Assembly: GCA_013372975.1 (NCBI GenBank)
Contig: JABXIS010000040.1
Coordinates: 1-41,635 of the forward strand
Direction: 5' to 3'
Source of the DNA: Alphaproteobacteria bacterium
Lineage (GTDB): Bacteria; Pseudomonadota; Alphaproteobacteria; Sphingomonadales; Kordiimonadaceae
Length of the DNA stretch: 41,635 nucleotides
Made by a program: the position numbers and the translations under genes. The stretch's first letter is position 1, and each line of letters starts with the position of its first letter. Below are positions 16,226-25,500 of the stretch, one piece after another. Under the pieces are notes generated by a model that worked only from the letters and a program-made list of their open reading frames with translations, did not search any database and was not told the DNA's origin.

Positions 16226-17094
16226 GAGCCGCCGCGCTTGCGTTCTTGCTCGTAAGTGCCCAGCACATTCACATATTTTGTGTGGAAGCGCAGCTCTTCC
16301 ATGGCGCGGTGCACATTTTCCATGCCTTCATGGCCTTCGATATCGGCATAAAATTCTGTGGCGGTGAAACTGTCTGATTCGTAGTAGCTCTCAAGCTTGG
16401 TCATATTCACGCCATTGGTGGCAAAACCGCCTAGCGCTTTATATAGTGCGGCCGGAATGTTGCGTACTTCGAAGGTGAAGCTGGTCATAACCGGCGCAGA
16501 CAAATTTTCTGCTGGCAAGGGGTCGCGCGACAGAACCACAAAACGTGTGGTGTTGTGCCCTTCGTCCTGAAAATTCTTGCGAATGATCTTCAGGCCATAG
16601 ACCTCTGCAGCCAGCTCGCTTGCAATTGCACCAACGGACGGATCGTTCAATTCAGCCACATGTTTGGCTGAACCCGCTGTATCGGCGAACGGCAGGCGTT
16701 CCATGCCCAGTTCGCGCAGGTTCTTGCGGCATTGCCCCAGCGCCTGCACGTGGCTTTTCACCGATTTGATGGTGGTCTCATCAGCCTCTGAAGTGCCCAG
16801 AAGGCAGTGGCGGATGGTCTCGAAATGTTCACCCACGATATAAAGGCCACTTCCAGGCAGCAGAATATGGATATCAGCCACCCGGCCTGCAGTGGAATTT
16901 TCGATCGGGATCATGGCAAGGCGCGCGCGGCCTTTTTGTACAGCTGCGAGTGCATCTTCAAAGCTTGGGGTGGACAGCGGTTCCATTGACGGAAACTTTG
17001 CCTGACACGCCATGTGGGAATAGGCCCCCAATTCACCTTGAAAGGCGATCAGGTTGTCTGTGTTCTGCGCGGATGTGTCGGCCATGCCTGCCAT
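16222..17094 (-). CDS. pheA: Prephenate dehydratase with ACT domain
   Basis: The enzyme converts prephenate to phenylpyruvate on the phenylalanine pathway and is normally feedback-inhibited by phenylalanine. The catalytic domain shows IAFQGELGAYSHMAC (~17-31), IPIENSTAGRV (~62-72), and NTTRFVVLSR (~185-194, with the catalytic Thr). The C-terminal ACT domain reads NIPAALYKALGGFATNGVNMTKLESY (~213-238), which contains the Leu/Ser regulatory ESY motif. The 290-residue length matches monofunctional enzymes; there is no chorismate mutase domain. A start at the ATG three codons in (17085) is also possible. The gene ends overlapping the stop of the AraC gene. Confidence 0.95.
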   Translation of the reverse strand: MAGMADTSAQNTDNLIAFQGELGAYSHMACQAKFPSMEPLSTPSFEDALAAVQKGRARLAMIPIENSTAGRVADIHILLPGSGLYIVGEHFETIRHCLLGTSEADETTIKSVKSHVQALGQCRKNLRELGMERLPFADTAGSAKHVAELNDPSVGAIASELAAEVYGLKIIRKNFQDEGHNTTRFVVLSRDPLPAENLSAPVMTSFTFEVRNIPAALYKALGGFATNGVNMTKLESYYESDSFTATEFYADIEGHEGMENVHRAMEELRFHTKYVNVLGTYEQERKRGGS

Positions 17095-17396
17095 AATTAT
17101 TCACTCATAAGCTTTGGAAACTAACGGGATGAAATTAGTGCCAAGCGGCGGTGGGCAAGTCAATGAAGGAAGAGGTTGGAGACCTGCTTTTCTGTGCTGC
17201 GCCGCTTTGTCGCACGATTTTTAGGGCGAAAAACGTGATTTTTTTGTCGCTTAGCGTAAAATCCTGCAAATGACGTCTTGAACAGACAGGGCATCAGCGG
17301 CTATTGTCGCGCGCGAATTAGCCGGTTCATTCTCTGTCAGGGGTACAGGCCGGTGGGAGAGAATTTAAGCTTGCTCGTCTGCAAGGAGAAGAGCCT
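17095..17396. other. pheA-cytochrome c divergent intergenic region (302 bp)
   Basis: No gene is apparent. It must contain divergent promoters for pheA and the cytochrome c gene. For the cytochrome the best I can draw is TTGAAC near 17278 with CTATTG 17 bases on, which is weak. AAGGAG just before the cytochrome GTG start is a good ribosome-binding site. No clear FNR-type TTGAT-N4-ATCAA box was found. Confidence 0.45.
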
Positions 17397-17951
17397 GTGT
17401 CATTAGAATCAAATAAAGTATTTGCAGCGGTGCTTTCTGCCGCGCTGCTGATCATGGTGATCACCACTGTTTCCGAAAGCGTGTTCCACGTTGAGGAAAA
17501 CAAACCCGCTTTCACCATCGAAGTCGCTACTGAAGCTGCAACCGATGCTGTTGTGGAAGAAGGCCCGTCTTTAGCTGAGCTGCTTGCGGTTGCCGACGCT
17601 GGCAAGGGTGAGCGCCAGTTCGCAAAATGTAAGGCCTGTCACTCCATTGATCAGGGTGGCTCAAACGGTGTTGGCCCGAACCTCTATGGTGTGCTGGGCA
17701 AGCCAGTTGGTGCCCACGCTGGCTTCAACTATACCGGCGCACTGGCGAGCAACGGCCAGACCTGGACATGGGAGCTGATGGATCAGTGGCTCGCAAGCCC
17801 GAAAAACACCTTCCCGGGCACGGCGATGGCGTTCGCCGGTATCCGCAAGGAAGCTCAGCGTGCTGACCTGATGGCTTACCTGAACAGCCTGTCCGACAGC
17901 CCGCTTGCACTGCCAGCAGTTGAAGCTGCGGCCGAGGAAGCTGCAGAATAA
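17397..17951 (+). CDS. Membrane-anchored class I cytochrome c
   Basis: The 184-residue protein has an uncleaved-looking N-terminal anchor (VFAAVLSAALLIMVITTVSE), an Ala/Glu-rich linker, and a class I cytochrome c domain with the haem motif CKACH (~78-82) and an axial methionine in FPGTAMAFAGI. It ends in an Ala/Glu tail. This layout matches the membrane-bound cytochrome c (CycM type) that carries electrons from the bc1 complex to terminal oxidases in alphaproteobacteria. The GTG at 17397 is chosen because AAGGAG lies at good spacing; the reading frame begins MSLESNKVFAAV. A terminator follows at 17978-18004. Confidence 0.93.
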   Translation: MSLESNKVFAAVLSAALLIMVITTVSESVFHVEENKPAFTIEVATEAATDAVVEEGPSLAELLAVADAGKGERQFAKCKACHSIDQGGSNGVGPNLYGVLGKPVGAHAGFNYTGALASNGQTWTWELMDQWLASPKNTFPGTAMAFAGIRKEAQRADLMAYLNSLSDSPLALPAVEAAAEEAAE

Positions 17952-17977
17952 GCCGTACGGCAATCGAATTCAGGAAG

Positions 17978-18004
17978 CGGCGGGCCAAGTGGTCCGCCGT
18001 TTTC
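17978..18004 (+). terminator. Intrinsic terminator after the cytochrome c gene
   Basis: CGGCGGGCC (17978-17986) and GGTCCGCCG (17991-17999) form a nine-pair stem with one G-T wobble and a four-base loop, followed by TTTTC. It may also serve the convergent NlpC/P60 gene. Confidence 0.75.
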
Positions 18005-18020
18005 ATTTATGCGGAATCCT

Positions 18021-18881
18021 TCATAGGCGTCGGTGGCCAAGGAAGGCCGGGCCTTCACGCCCCTTTTCTCGCATTTCGTGCTCCACCCAGCTGATCACGT
18101 CATCCAGCGGATCGATGGTCACCATCATATGGGTGGCATTGGCGTGCAACAGGTGCACGCCGTCTATCATGAACCCCACATGGCCGGGAAAAAAAGCAAG
18201 GTCGCCACGCATGGGTGATTCGCCAAGTTCGAGCGCGCGGCCAAGGCTATCCCTCTGCGGGCCACTATCCCTGTGAATACGATGCCCGGCTGCGGCAAGC
18301 GATAGCTGCACAAGGCCCGAGCAATCAATGCCCAATTTTGACCGCCCGCCCCACAGGTAGGGGGAGCCGAGAAAGCTCTCGGCGATTGATACAGGGTCTG
18401 CTGCTTGTGTGCCCACCTCAGTTAGATGCTTTTCATAGATCCAGCCGCCTTCATAAAGCTCGGCGAATCCATTTTCGTTGACCCCTGGCAGGGTGATAAA
18501 ACTTCCCATTGGCAGCACCACTTCGGGGGCTGATTTTAAGTTTGGTTCCCGATATACATGGGAGAGGGGCGCGCTGATGCGGTGGCTCGGCAGTACTTCG
18601 AATTCGTCAACAGCATTGTCCTGCACCCAGCCCATATAGCCATCGATGATGCTGATGGCGAACCACCAGCCTGGTACCTCTGCCAGAATTTGCACAGGTT
18701 CGCCGTAAAGAAGTTCACTCAAGGTTTCGGATTCAATGTCGGGCTCGGCCTTAATCGGGGCCACAGGGCGCGCACCCACACCATCAATCATGGCGGCCTT
18801 TACGTGCCGCTTGCTGGTTTCCAACAGATTGTCTGGATCGTGAAGGGGCGGCAGGCCAAAACCGTGCAGCAGATCACTCAT
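18021..18881 (-). CDS. NlpC/P60 family cysteine peptidase with SH3-like N-terminal region
   Basis: NlpC/P60 enzymes cleave peptidoglycan stem peptides. The C-terminal domain has the catalytic Cys187 in GIDCSGLVQ, preceded by SPYLWGGRSKL, and the His234 in GHVGFMID and His246 in LLHANA complete a Cys-His-His pattern. The N-terminal ~160 residues contain two SH3-like segments (e.g. GYMGWVQDNAV and GGWIYEKHL). There is no signal peptide, so it may be cytosolic or exported by an unusual route, perhaps recycling muropeptides. The ATG at 18881 overlaps the end of the MarR gene by eight bases. The M17 aminopeptidase beyond it is often a neighbour in alphaproteobacteria. Confidence 0.88.
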   Translation of the reverse strand: MSDLLHGFGLPPLHDPDNLLETSKRHVKAAMIDGVGARPVAPIKAEPDIESETLSELLYGEPVQILAEVPGWWFAISIIDGYMGWVQDNAVDEFEVLPSHRISAPLSHVYREPNLKSAPEVVLPMGSFITLPGVNENGFAELYEGGWIYEKHLTEVGTQAADPVSIAESFLGSPYLWGGRSKLGIDCSGLVQLSLAAAGHRIHRDSGPQRDSLGRALELGESPMRGDLAFFPGHVGFMIDGVHLLHANATHMMVTIDPLDDVISWVEHEMREKGREGPAFLGHRRL

Positions 18882-19239
18882 AATTGCCTTCGTCAGCATC
18901 TACCAGCTTTTCGGCAGCGAGGATACGGTCAGAGAGTTCGCTCAGATACACCGCCCCTTTAACCGTGCGTTGCACCAGCACGTTACGCCGATCTTTTTCA
19001 TCGCGTTTGCGTTTCAGGTACCCCAGTTGTCCGAGGGTATCAAGCGCACGGGTGATCACAGGTTTGGTGACATTCATTTTTGCGGCCAGTCCCCGTACAG
19101 TGTGCGGGTCTTTGGTCATATAGACAGTCAAAAGCACAGTCATCTGCCTGAGCGTTAGGTCAGGCACATCGGCACGGACCACATCGAGATTGGCCGTGTG
19201 CCATATCTTGAGCATACGAGGGCTGGTTTTTTCCGTCAC
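18874..19239 (-). CDS. MarR family transcriptional regulator
   Basis: The 121-residue protein has the winged-helix pattern: LTLRQMTVLLTVYMT, then HTVRGLAAKMNVTKPVITRALDTLGQLGYLKRKRDEKDRRNVLVQRTVKGAVYL. The DxRN/DRRNVLV wing is a MarR hallmark. The dimerisation helices are short, so it is a compact member. It overlaps the start of the NlpC/P60 gene by eight bases and is 72 bases downstream of the M17 aminopeptidase gene, so it lies inside a probable peptidase operon. It could regulate that operon; no ligand or operator is visible. Confidence 0.88.
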   Translation of the reverse strand: MTEKTSPRMLKIWHTANLDVVRADVPDLTLRQMTVLLTVYMTKDPHTVRGLAAKMNVTKPVITRALDTLGQLGYLKRKRDEKDRRNVLVQRTVKGAVYLSELSDRILAAEKLVDADEGNYE

Positions 19240-19311
19240 GTGCGTCGTTCCTTACCCGGAATGATAAAGGGAAACACAGAACTCCAGCCCTAAGATTGGC
19301 CTAAATTAACC

Positions 19312-20691
19312 TCAGTCGTCAAGCGACAAGAAATCCTTGATAGCTGTATGCATGGCGCGAATGCCTTGCGCATCGCCCCCTTTTGGGCGTCCGGGCTTTG
19401 GTTTGGGGACCCAGGCAAACACATCGAAATGGGCCCATGTAGTGCCGGTTTCCACAAAACGCTGCAGGTACAGGGCAGCGGTGATAGAGCCCGCAAACCC
19501 GCCGCTGTCCGAAATGTTGCTGAGATCGGCAATATCGCTTGAGAGGGTTTCGTCATAGGGCGCCCACAGGGGCATGCGCCATAATGGGTCTGTTTCTGTT
19601 TTCATGGCTGCGTCAATGGAAGCCCAGAGTGTTTCATCGTTGGCATAGGTGGCAGGAAGGTCGGGCCCTAGAGCTACCCGTGCTGCACCCGTGAGGGTGG
19701 CAAAATCCAGAAGCAAGTCAGGCTTGTCTTCACACGCAAGGGCAAGAGCGTCACACAGAACCAGACGGCCTTCTGCATCAGTGTTGCCAATCTCGACCGA
19801 CAGGCCTTTGCGCGTGGTGATAACGTCGCCGGGGCGGAAGGCGTTGCCATCCACGGCATTTTCAACTGCCGGGATCAGCACACGTAGGTTCACGTTGGTG
19901 CCGGAAGACATGATCAGCCGCGCCAATCCCAGCACATGGGCGGCGCCGCCCATGTCTTTTTTCATCAGGAGCATGCCTGCGGCCGGTTTCAGGTCCAGCC
20001 CGCCGGTATCGAAACACACGCCTTTGCCCACAAGCGTTACCTTGGGAGCATTCTCGTTGCCCCACTGCAGGTCAATCAGGCGTGGTTCCCGGCCCTCTGC
20101 CGCCGCGCGCCCCACTGCATGAATGGTAGGGAAGTTTTCGTCAAGCAGGTCGTCGCCCACAATGGTGCCACAGGTGCCGCCAAATTCTTCCGCCAGTGCC
20201 TCAGCCGCATCCTGCAGGTCGGCCGGGCCCATATCTTCGGTTGGTGTGTTTACCAAATCACGGACCAGCGCCACCGCTTCAACCTGCCGCATGATGGCGT
20301 CAACGTCTGTCCCCTCAGGTACGATCAAAACCCTCGAAGGATCTGACTTGCTGCTGAGATAGCGATCAAATTTATATTGTGCAAGGCACCATCCAAGTGC
20401 AGCAGAAGCAGCGCTTTCCGAATCTATGCCTTCAAGCTGGTAGGTGCCTGACGGCAGACTCAGGGCCGCTGCTGCCAGCGCCCATGGCCCCAGCCCGCGC
20501 TCTGGAACACCCGCAAGTGCGATATCGCCCGGCAGCAAAATGCTTGCACCTGCCTCTCCCTTGAAGCCATGACGTTCGGCCCAGGCCTTTTGGTCGTTGC
20601 CCAGAGCGTTTGACCAGTTGTCTGTTTGGACAGGACGAAGGCTGATGGCATTGTCAGCAGTGGTGGCGATCAGGGAGCGAAATTTGCTCAT
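19312..20691 (-). CDS. M17 family leucyl aminopeptidase-like metallopeptidase
   Basis: The enzyme removes N-terminal amino acids using two divalent metals. The C-terminal catalytic domain carries VGKGVCFDTGGLDLKPAAGML (lysine and aspartate metal ligands), KKDMGGAA and the signature NTDAEGRLVLCDAL. The N-terminal domain is the usual variable one. Length is 459 residues, close to the family's. It may be a cysteinylglycine- or leucine-specific member, which the sequence does not settle. The ferredoxin gene lies 38 bases upstream on the same strand, and the MarR and NlpC/P60 genes follow, so these may form an operon. Confidence 0.93.
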   Translation of the reverse strand: MSKFRSLIATTADNAISLRPVQTDNWSNALGNDQKAWAERHGFKGEAGASILLPGDIALAGVPERGLGPWALAAAALSLPSGTYQLEGIDSESAASAALGWCLAQYKFDRYLSSKSDPSRVLIVPEGTDVDAIMRQVEAVALVRDLVNTPTEDMGPADLQDAAEALAEEFGGTCGTIVGDDLLDENFPTIHAVGRAAAEGREPRLIDLQWGNENAPKVTLVGKGVCFDTGGLDLKPAAGMLLMKKDMGGAAHVLGLARLIMSSGTNVNLRVLIPAVENAVDGNAFRPGDVITTRKGLSVEIGNTDAEGRLVLCDALALACEDKPDLLLDFATLTGAARVALGPDLPATYANDETLWASIDAAMKTETDPLWRMPLWAPYDETLSSDIADLSNISDSGGFAGSITAALYLQRFVETGTTWAHFDVFAWVPKPKPGRPKGGDAQGIRAMHTAIKDFLSLDD

Positions 20692-20729
20692 GGGAAATCC
20701 TTGTGCGCGGGTAAGTAGGGTGTATCAGA

Positions 20730-21050
20730 TCAGGCTTCAGGTGCGATCGTAACCTTGAGACCATCCATCGAGCCATCAACTTCAACCTGGCAGGAAAGGC
20801 GGGATGCGCCTTCGCGGAAGTGCTCGCTATCTTCAAGCAGATATTGTTCATCATCTTCCATGGCAGGCAATTTGCTGAAACCGTCACCGTCCACATAAAC
20901 ATGACAGGTGCAGCAGCTGCAGCAACCGCCACAGATAGCAGCAAGGTCATCAAAGTCGTTGTTGCGGATGTTTTCCATCAGCGAGAGGCCTTCTTCTGCC
21001 TCGATATCGCGGGTTTGGCCAGCCAGGTTGGTCACGGAAACTTTTACCAT
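20730..21050 (-). CDS. 2Fe-2S ferredoxin (adrenodoxin-like)
   Basis: The 106-residue protein is an electron carrier with one [2Fe-2S] cluster. The four ligands are expected to be Cys40, Cys46, Cys49 and Cys87 (pattern Cx5Cx2C plus the SRLSCQ segment). HVYVDGD after the third cysteine is typical. Three additional cysteines (43, 44 and 47) are packed into the same loop. I chose the ATG at 21050 because AGGA lies seven bases upstream; another ATG directly before it (21053) is also possible, and a much longer frame back to 21179 is not supported. It is an adrenodoxin-type rather than plant-type ferredoxin. The partner reductase is not in the window. Confidence 0.92.
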   Translation of the reverse strand: MVKVSVTNLAGQTRDIEAEEGLSLMENIRNNDFDDLAAICGGCCSCCTCHVYVDGDGFSKLPAMEDDEQYLLEDSEHFREGASRLSCQVEVDGSMDGLKVTIAPEA

Positions 21051-21260
21051 CATATGATCCTGTAATTTGGATTGTTCTTCGCCAGCCCAAGCTTGGCCAG
21101 CATTGTTGTTTGCCTTCATATAGCATTTTCCGGCAGAGAAAAAAGGCATCTTCTGGTGGCAAAAGGGTTGATGGTACAAAAGGGTGTAACGGCCGAGTGC
21201 GTATCACCAAAGGCCAGTGCGCAATCAAAGAGAAGTGAAGCGGATGCCTTTCGGTTTCTC

Positions 21261-21289
21261 TTGACGGCAGGGGCAGGCTGGTGTGGTAT
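21261..21289 (+). promoter_or_regulatory. Possible promoter of the RND efflux operon
   Basis: TTGACG (21261-21266) and TGGTAT (21284-21289) are 17 bases apart, 70 bases before the adaptor gene. The -10 match is weak, so this is tentative. Confidence 0.3.
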
Positions 21290-21358
21290 CCAAGTAAATC
21301 TGGACGGGCGCGTCCATTAATTCATCAAGGCGGGTGTTTCCGCGACAAAGGGAAACGT

Positions 21359-22528
21359 ATGAAACGGGTTGTTGAAGCCTTTCATGTTGCAAAAGGTAGC
21401 GAGAAGGCGGTGGGCCTTGTGCAAGTGGTGCTGGTGATTGCCGTTGTCGTGGGCACTATCAGTATTACAAAACTCCTGCGTATCGCCGGAGACAGTGGCC
21501 CCGGCTTCTCCGCTGAACAAAGCGGACTTGTTGTGGATGTGATAGCACCGCATGAAACCTCTCACCGTCCCACCGTGCAGGTGACAGGCGAAGTAACAGC
21601 GCGTGCCAGCGTGGCTATCAGCCCGCAAGTTGCGGGGCGTGTGGTCCGTGTCAGCGACAGGCTGGAGCCCGGCGCTTTGCTGAGTGCCGGCGATATCCTT
21701 TTTGAGATAGATGCTCGTGATTTCGAGCTGGCCCTCGAACGCGCCGAAGCCGATGTGGCGTCCGCCAAAGCCGACCTTTTGCAAACTGAAGCAAGCGCAG
21801 AGAATTTCACCAAGGATTGGTATAGGGTTTTCCCGGATAAGCCAGCGCCAACACTGGTGGCTAAAGAGCCACAGGTTCAGGCCCTCAGGGCCCGCCTGAA
21901 GGCGGCAGAAGCAAATGCGGCGCAGGCCCGCCTTAATCTGGAACGTGCACGGTATCGCGCTGTGTTTCCGGCACGCGTGGTCGCATCGTCTATTGAACGC
22001 GGGCAGCTTGTGAATGCAGGTGGGCAATATGGCAGCCTTTATGCAACAGACAGCCTTCGAGTGACCGCAGGCATCGATCCCAAGGACCTGGCGCGGCTTG
22101 GTCTGGAGGCGGGGGATGCTGTCAGGATCGCGAGCGAGACAAATCCGACTGACAGCTTCATGGCAACGGTTGCCCAAATTGGCAGCGTGTTGGACAGCCG
22201 CACCCGGCTTCAGGATATCGTTGTGGGCTTGCCGGAGGAAACAAAGCTGGTGCCGGGCACTTTCGTGACGGTATCGCTGAATGGCCCTGAATATGCTGGT
22301 ATCTATAGGCTACCGATCCGCGCGCTTGCCACTTCAAACACTGTCTGGACTGTGAAGGCTGGCAAGCTTGAAAGCACACCAGTGGATATCGTGGATACAG
22401 ATCATGACCATGTCTATGTACGCCGGTTCGAGGTTGCAGAGGGTGTTGTGGTGACAGAGGTTCCCACCAGTTTCACCAGTCGGCCAGTCACCATTCGCGC
22501 ACGGCTTGAAGCCGGAGGCAAGTCATGA
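21359..22528 (+). CDS. RND efflux periplasmic adaptor subunit (HlyD/MFP family)
   Basis: It links the inner-membrane pump to the outer membrane. The protein has an N-terminal anchor helix (GLVQVVLVIAVVVGTISITKLL, ~18-40), a biotinyl-lipoyl-like segment (QVTGEVTARASVAISPQVAGRVVRVSDRLEPGALLSAGDILFEID), a coiled-coil hairpin rich in Ala/Glu/Arg, and a beta-barrel part (e.g. VFPARVVASSIERGQLVNAGG). The start at 21359 has AAGGGAA upstream; an earlier frame start at 21281 is unlikely. The stop overlaps the pump gene by four bases, so they are translationally coupled. Length is 389 residues. Confidence 0.92.
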   Translation: MKRVVEAFHVAKGSEKAVGLVQVVLVIAVVVGTISITKLLRIAGDSGPGFSAEQSGLVVDVIAPHETSHRPTVQVTGEVTARASVAISPQVAGRVVRVSDRLEPGALLSAGDILFEIDARDFELALERAEADVASAKADLLQTEASAENFTKDWYRVFPDKPAPTLVAKEPQVQALRARLKAAEANAAQARLNLERARYRAVFPARVVASSIERGQLVNAGGQYGSLYATDSLRVTAGIDPKDLARLGLEAGDAVRIASETNPTDSFMATVAQIGSVLDSRTRLQDIVVGLPEETKLVPGTFVTVSLNGPEYAGIYRLPIRALATSNTVWTVKAGKLESTPVDIVDTDHDHVYVRRFEVAEGVVVTEVPTSFTSRPVTIRARLEAGGKS

Positions 22529-25500
22529 GTGACAAGGGCCTCCAGGCTGGCGGCATTATGGGACTTGTTGGCAAGTTTCTTGAAAACCCGGTGATGACCA
22601 ACCTCTTGATGATCTTCTTCATCGTTGGCGGGTTGATGACAGCGGTAACCATGCGCTCCGAAGTGTTTCCAACGGTAGATGTGGGAACCATCTCGATTTC
22701 TGTTCCTTATCCGGGAGCAACGCCCCTCGAAGTGGAAGACAGCATCACGCGGCGGGTGGAAGAGGCGGTTCTTGGTATCACGGGCGTGGAACGCGTGCGG
22801 TCCTATGCCTATGAAAACCGCGCAGCGCTGACGCTGGAGCTTGAAGATTTTGTCGATGCCTATCGCGTGAAGGATGAGGTCCAGGCTGCGATTGACAGTA
22901 TCGTGGATTTCCCGCCCGGCAACGCTGAAGAACCGGTAGTTACTGTTACCCAGTCCCTTTCCAATGCCTTGACGTTGGTTCTTGTCGGGCAAGTGGGTGA
23001 ACGGGAATTGCGCGCAGCGGCAGAGCTTCTGGAGCGAGACCTTCTCGCTCTCGACACTGTTTCGGCGATCACTGTGCGCGGGGCCCGTACCAAGGAAATT
23101 TCTATTGAACTGAGCGAGGCCACGCTTCGGAAGTATGACCTGACGTTCCGCGAGGTTGCAGAAGCAATCCGGAACAGTTCCATAGAATTGTCGGGCGGTG
23201 TGATCAAAACGTCGGATGGTGAAATCCTGTTGCGGACAGATGCCAAGGCCCGCGTTGGCGACGAATTTGAACGCATCACGGTGCGGTCCTCAAATGGGGG
23301 CGATATTGTTCGCCTGAGCGACATCGCGACCGTTAAAGACGGTTTCGCAGATGAAGATCTGATCAATGAATATAATGGCGTGCCTGCAATTCTTCTGGAT
23401 ATCCTGAGGAACGAATCCAGCGATATCCTCGACGTAAAGGCCAAGGTGATGGCCTATGTTGATGATGCAGCTCTCACTTTGCCGAAAGGCGTTCAGGTGC
23501 TGGTGTTCCGCGATCAGACGGAGATTCTGGCGGACCGCATCAGCCTTCTTACCAGCAATGCCCTACTTGGGTTTGCACTTGTGTTCCTGCTGTTGGTGGC
23601 CACGCTTGATCTGAAGCTGGCATTCTGGGTGGCCATGGGCATTCCCATCAGTTTCCTTGGCGGGTTCCTGATTTTCGGCAGTATGGGCATCACGCTCAAT
23701 ATGGTGACCATGTTTGCCCTGATTGTGGTGATTGGTATCGTGGTGGATGACGCCATTGTGGTGGGCGAAAATATATATGCCGAGCAACAGCACGGGCACC
23801 ACGAAGAACGCGCGGCCTTTGAAGGGGTGAAAAACATCTATGGGCCAGTGCTGGTGGGTGTGTTCACCACCATGGCTGCCTTCGCGCCGCTCCTGTTCCA
23901 GACAGGCACCTTTGCCAAAATCACCCGCCCGATTCCGGTGGCGGTGATTGCGATCCTTGCCGTATCGCTCGTTGAAGCCTTTTTCATCCTGCCATCGCAC
24001 TTGCGCCATGAAAATCGCTGGTCCAAAGGCCTTCTTCGCACCATTCAGCAGAAGGTGGCGCGGGGACTGGACGCCTTTGCAATCGGCTCGTTGCAGCGCT
24101 TGATCGTAAGGACAAGCCAGTATCGATATGCAACTGTGGCGGCTACTGTCGGCCTGATGATGATCTGCTTTGCACTGGTCGGGAATGGTTTTGTGCGGGT
24201 GGTTTTCTTCCCGAATATCGAAGGCACGGAAATCTCCGCCAAGCTGGCCATGCCGGATGGTGCGCCGTTTGAAGCCACTGCCCAAACAATGGAGCAACTT
24301 GAAAGTGCTATCAAACAGGTTGCGGCAGAGATCAAGGCGGAATCGGGCGAGGATGTGATCAAGGCTACAGCTGTGACCGTGGGCGCGCGCTATAACCAGG
24401 CTTCAGGGCCCGGTAGTTTTTCGAGCGCGCTGATGGCCAGTCATTTGGGCCAGATGTCTGTTGAATTGGTGCCAACCGATGCCCGTAGCTACAGCGCGCG
24501 GGAGATTGGCCGCCGCTGGGAGCTTGCCGTGGGCCCACTGCCCGGGGTGGAAACCCTGTCGTTTGCCTCCACAATCGGCCCCCAAAGTGTGGATGTGGGG
24601 TACGAGCTTGCGCATGACGACCAGCACGCGCTTGAAGCAGCAGCTGCAGAATTAGCGAACCGGCTGGCGACCATCGGTGGCGTCAACCAGATTGACGCGG
24701 GGCTTGATCTGGGCAAGCGCCAGTATGAGTTTACCATGACAGACCTTGGTCTCGCCGCAGGCCTTAAGCCGGCCGATCTGGCGAGGCAATTGAGGCAGGC
24801 CTATTTCGGCGAAGAGGTGCAGCGCATTCAGCGTGGCCGGGAAGAGGTGAAAGTGTATGTGCGCTATCCGGCGGAGGTGCGCCGCAGTCTCGAAAAGCTG
24901 AGCGATGTGCGCATTCGCCTGCCGGATGGCAGTGGGGTGCCGCTATCACTTGTGGCCGATATCACGGAGGGCCGCAGTCCCACCTCGATCGAGCGGGTGA
25001 ATGGGCGCCGTGTGCTGACAGTTACTGCTGATGTGGATGAGGCAGTTACCACGCCCAATGTGGTCAATGACCTGATCCAGGCTGAAATCCTACCAGCCTT
25101 GATGACAAAATATAGCGGCCTCAGATGGCAGCTGGAAGGTGGTTCACGCGAACAGAGCGAAGATTTCGCCTCCCTGTTCCGCGGGTTCATGCTGGCCGTG
25201 ATCATTATCTATGCGCTGGTTGCAACGCAGCTCAAAAGCTATGTGCAGCCGATGATCATCCTCGTTTCAATCCCGCTTGGGATTGCGGGCGCGATCTTGG
25301 GGCATATGCTGCTTGGCTATGACCTGTCGTTTGTGTCGCTCTTCGGGGTGGTTGCGCTTGCCGGCGTGGTGGTAAACGCCTCCGTTGTGTTGATTGACCG
25401 CTATAATATTGAACTGAAGCAGGAGGATGCCACTGCACTGGATGCCGCCGTGCGGGCAACGCTTCGACGTTTCAGGCCTATCGCCCTTACCACCATTACG

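Noticed and set aside
21051-21179. N-terminal extension of the ferredoxin
   Set aside because: The added residues are not part of the ferredoxin fold, and AGGA precedes the ATG at 21050.
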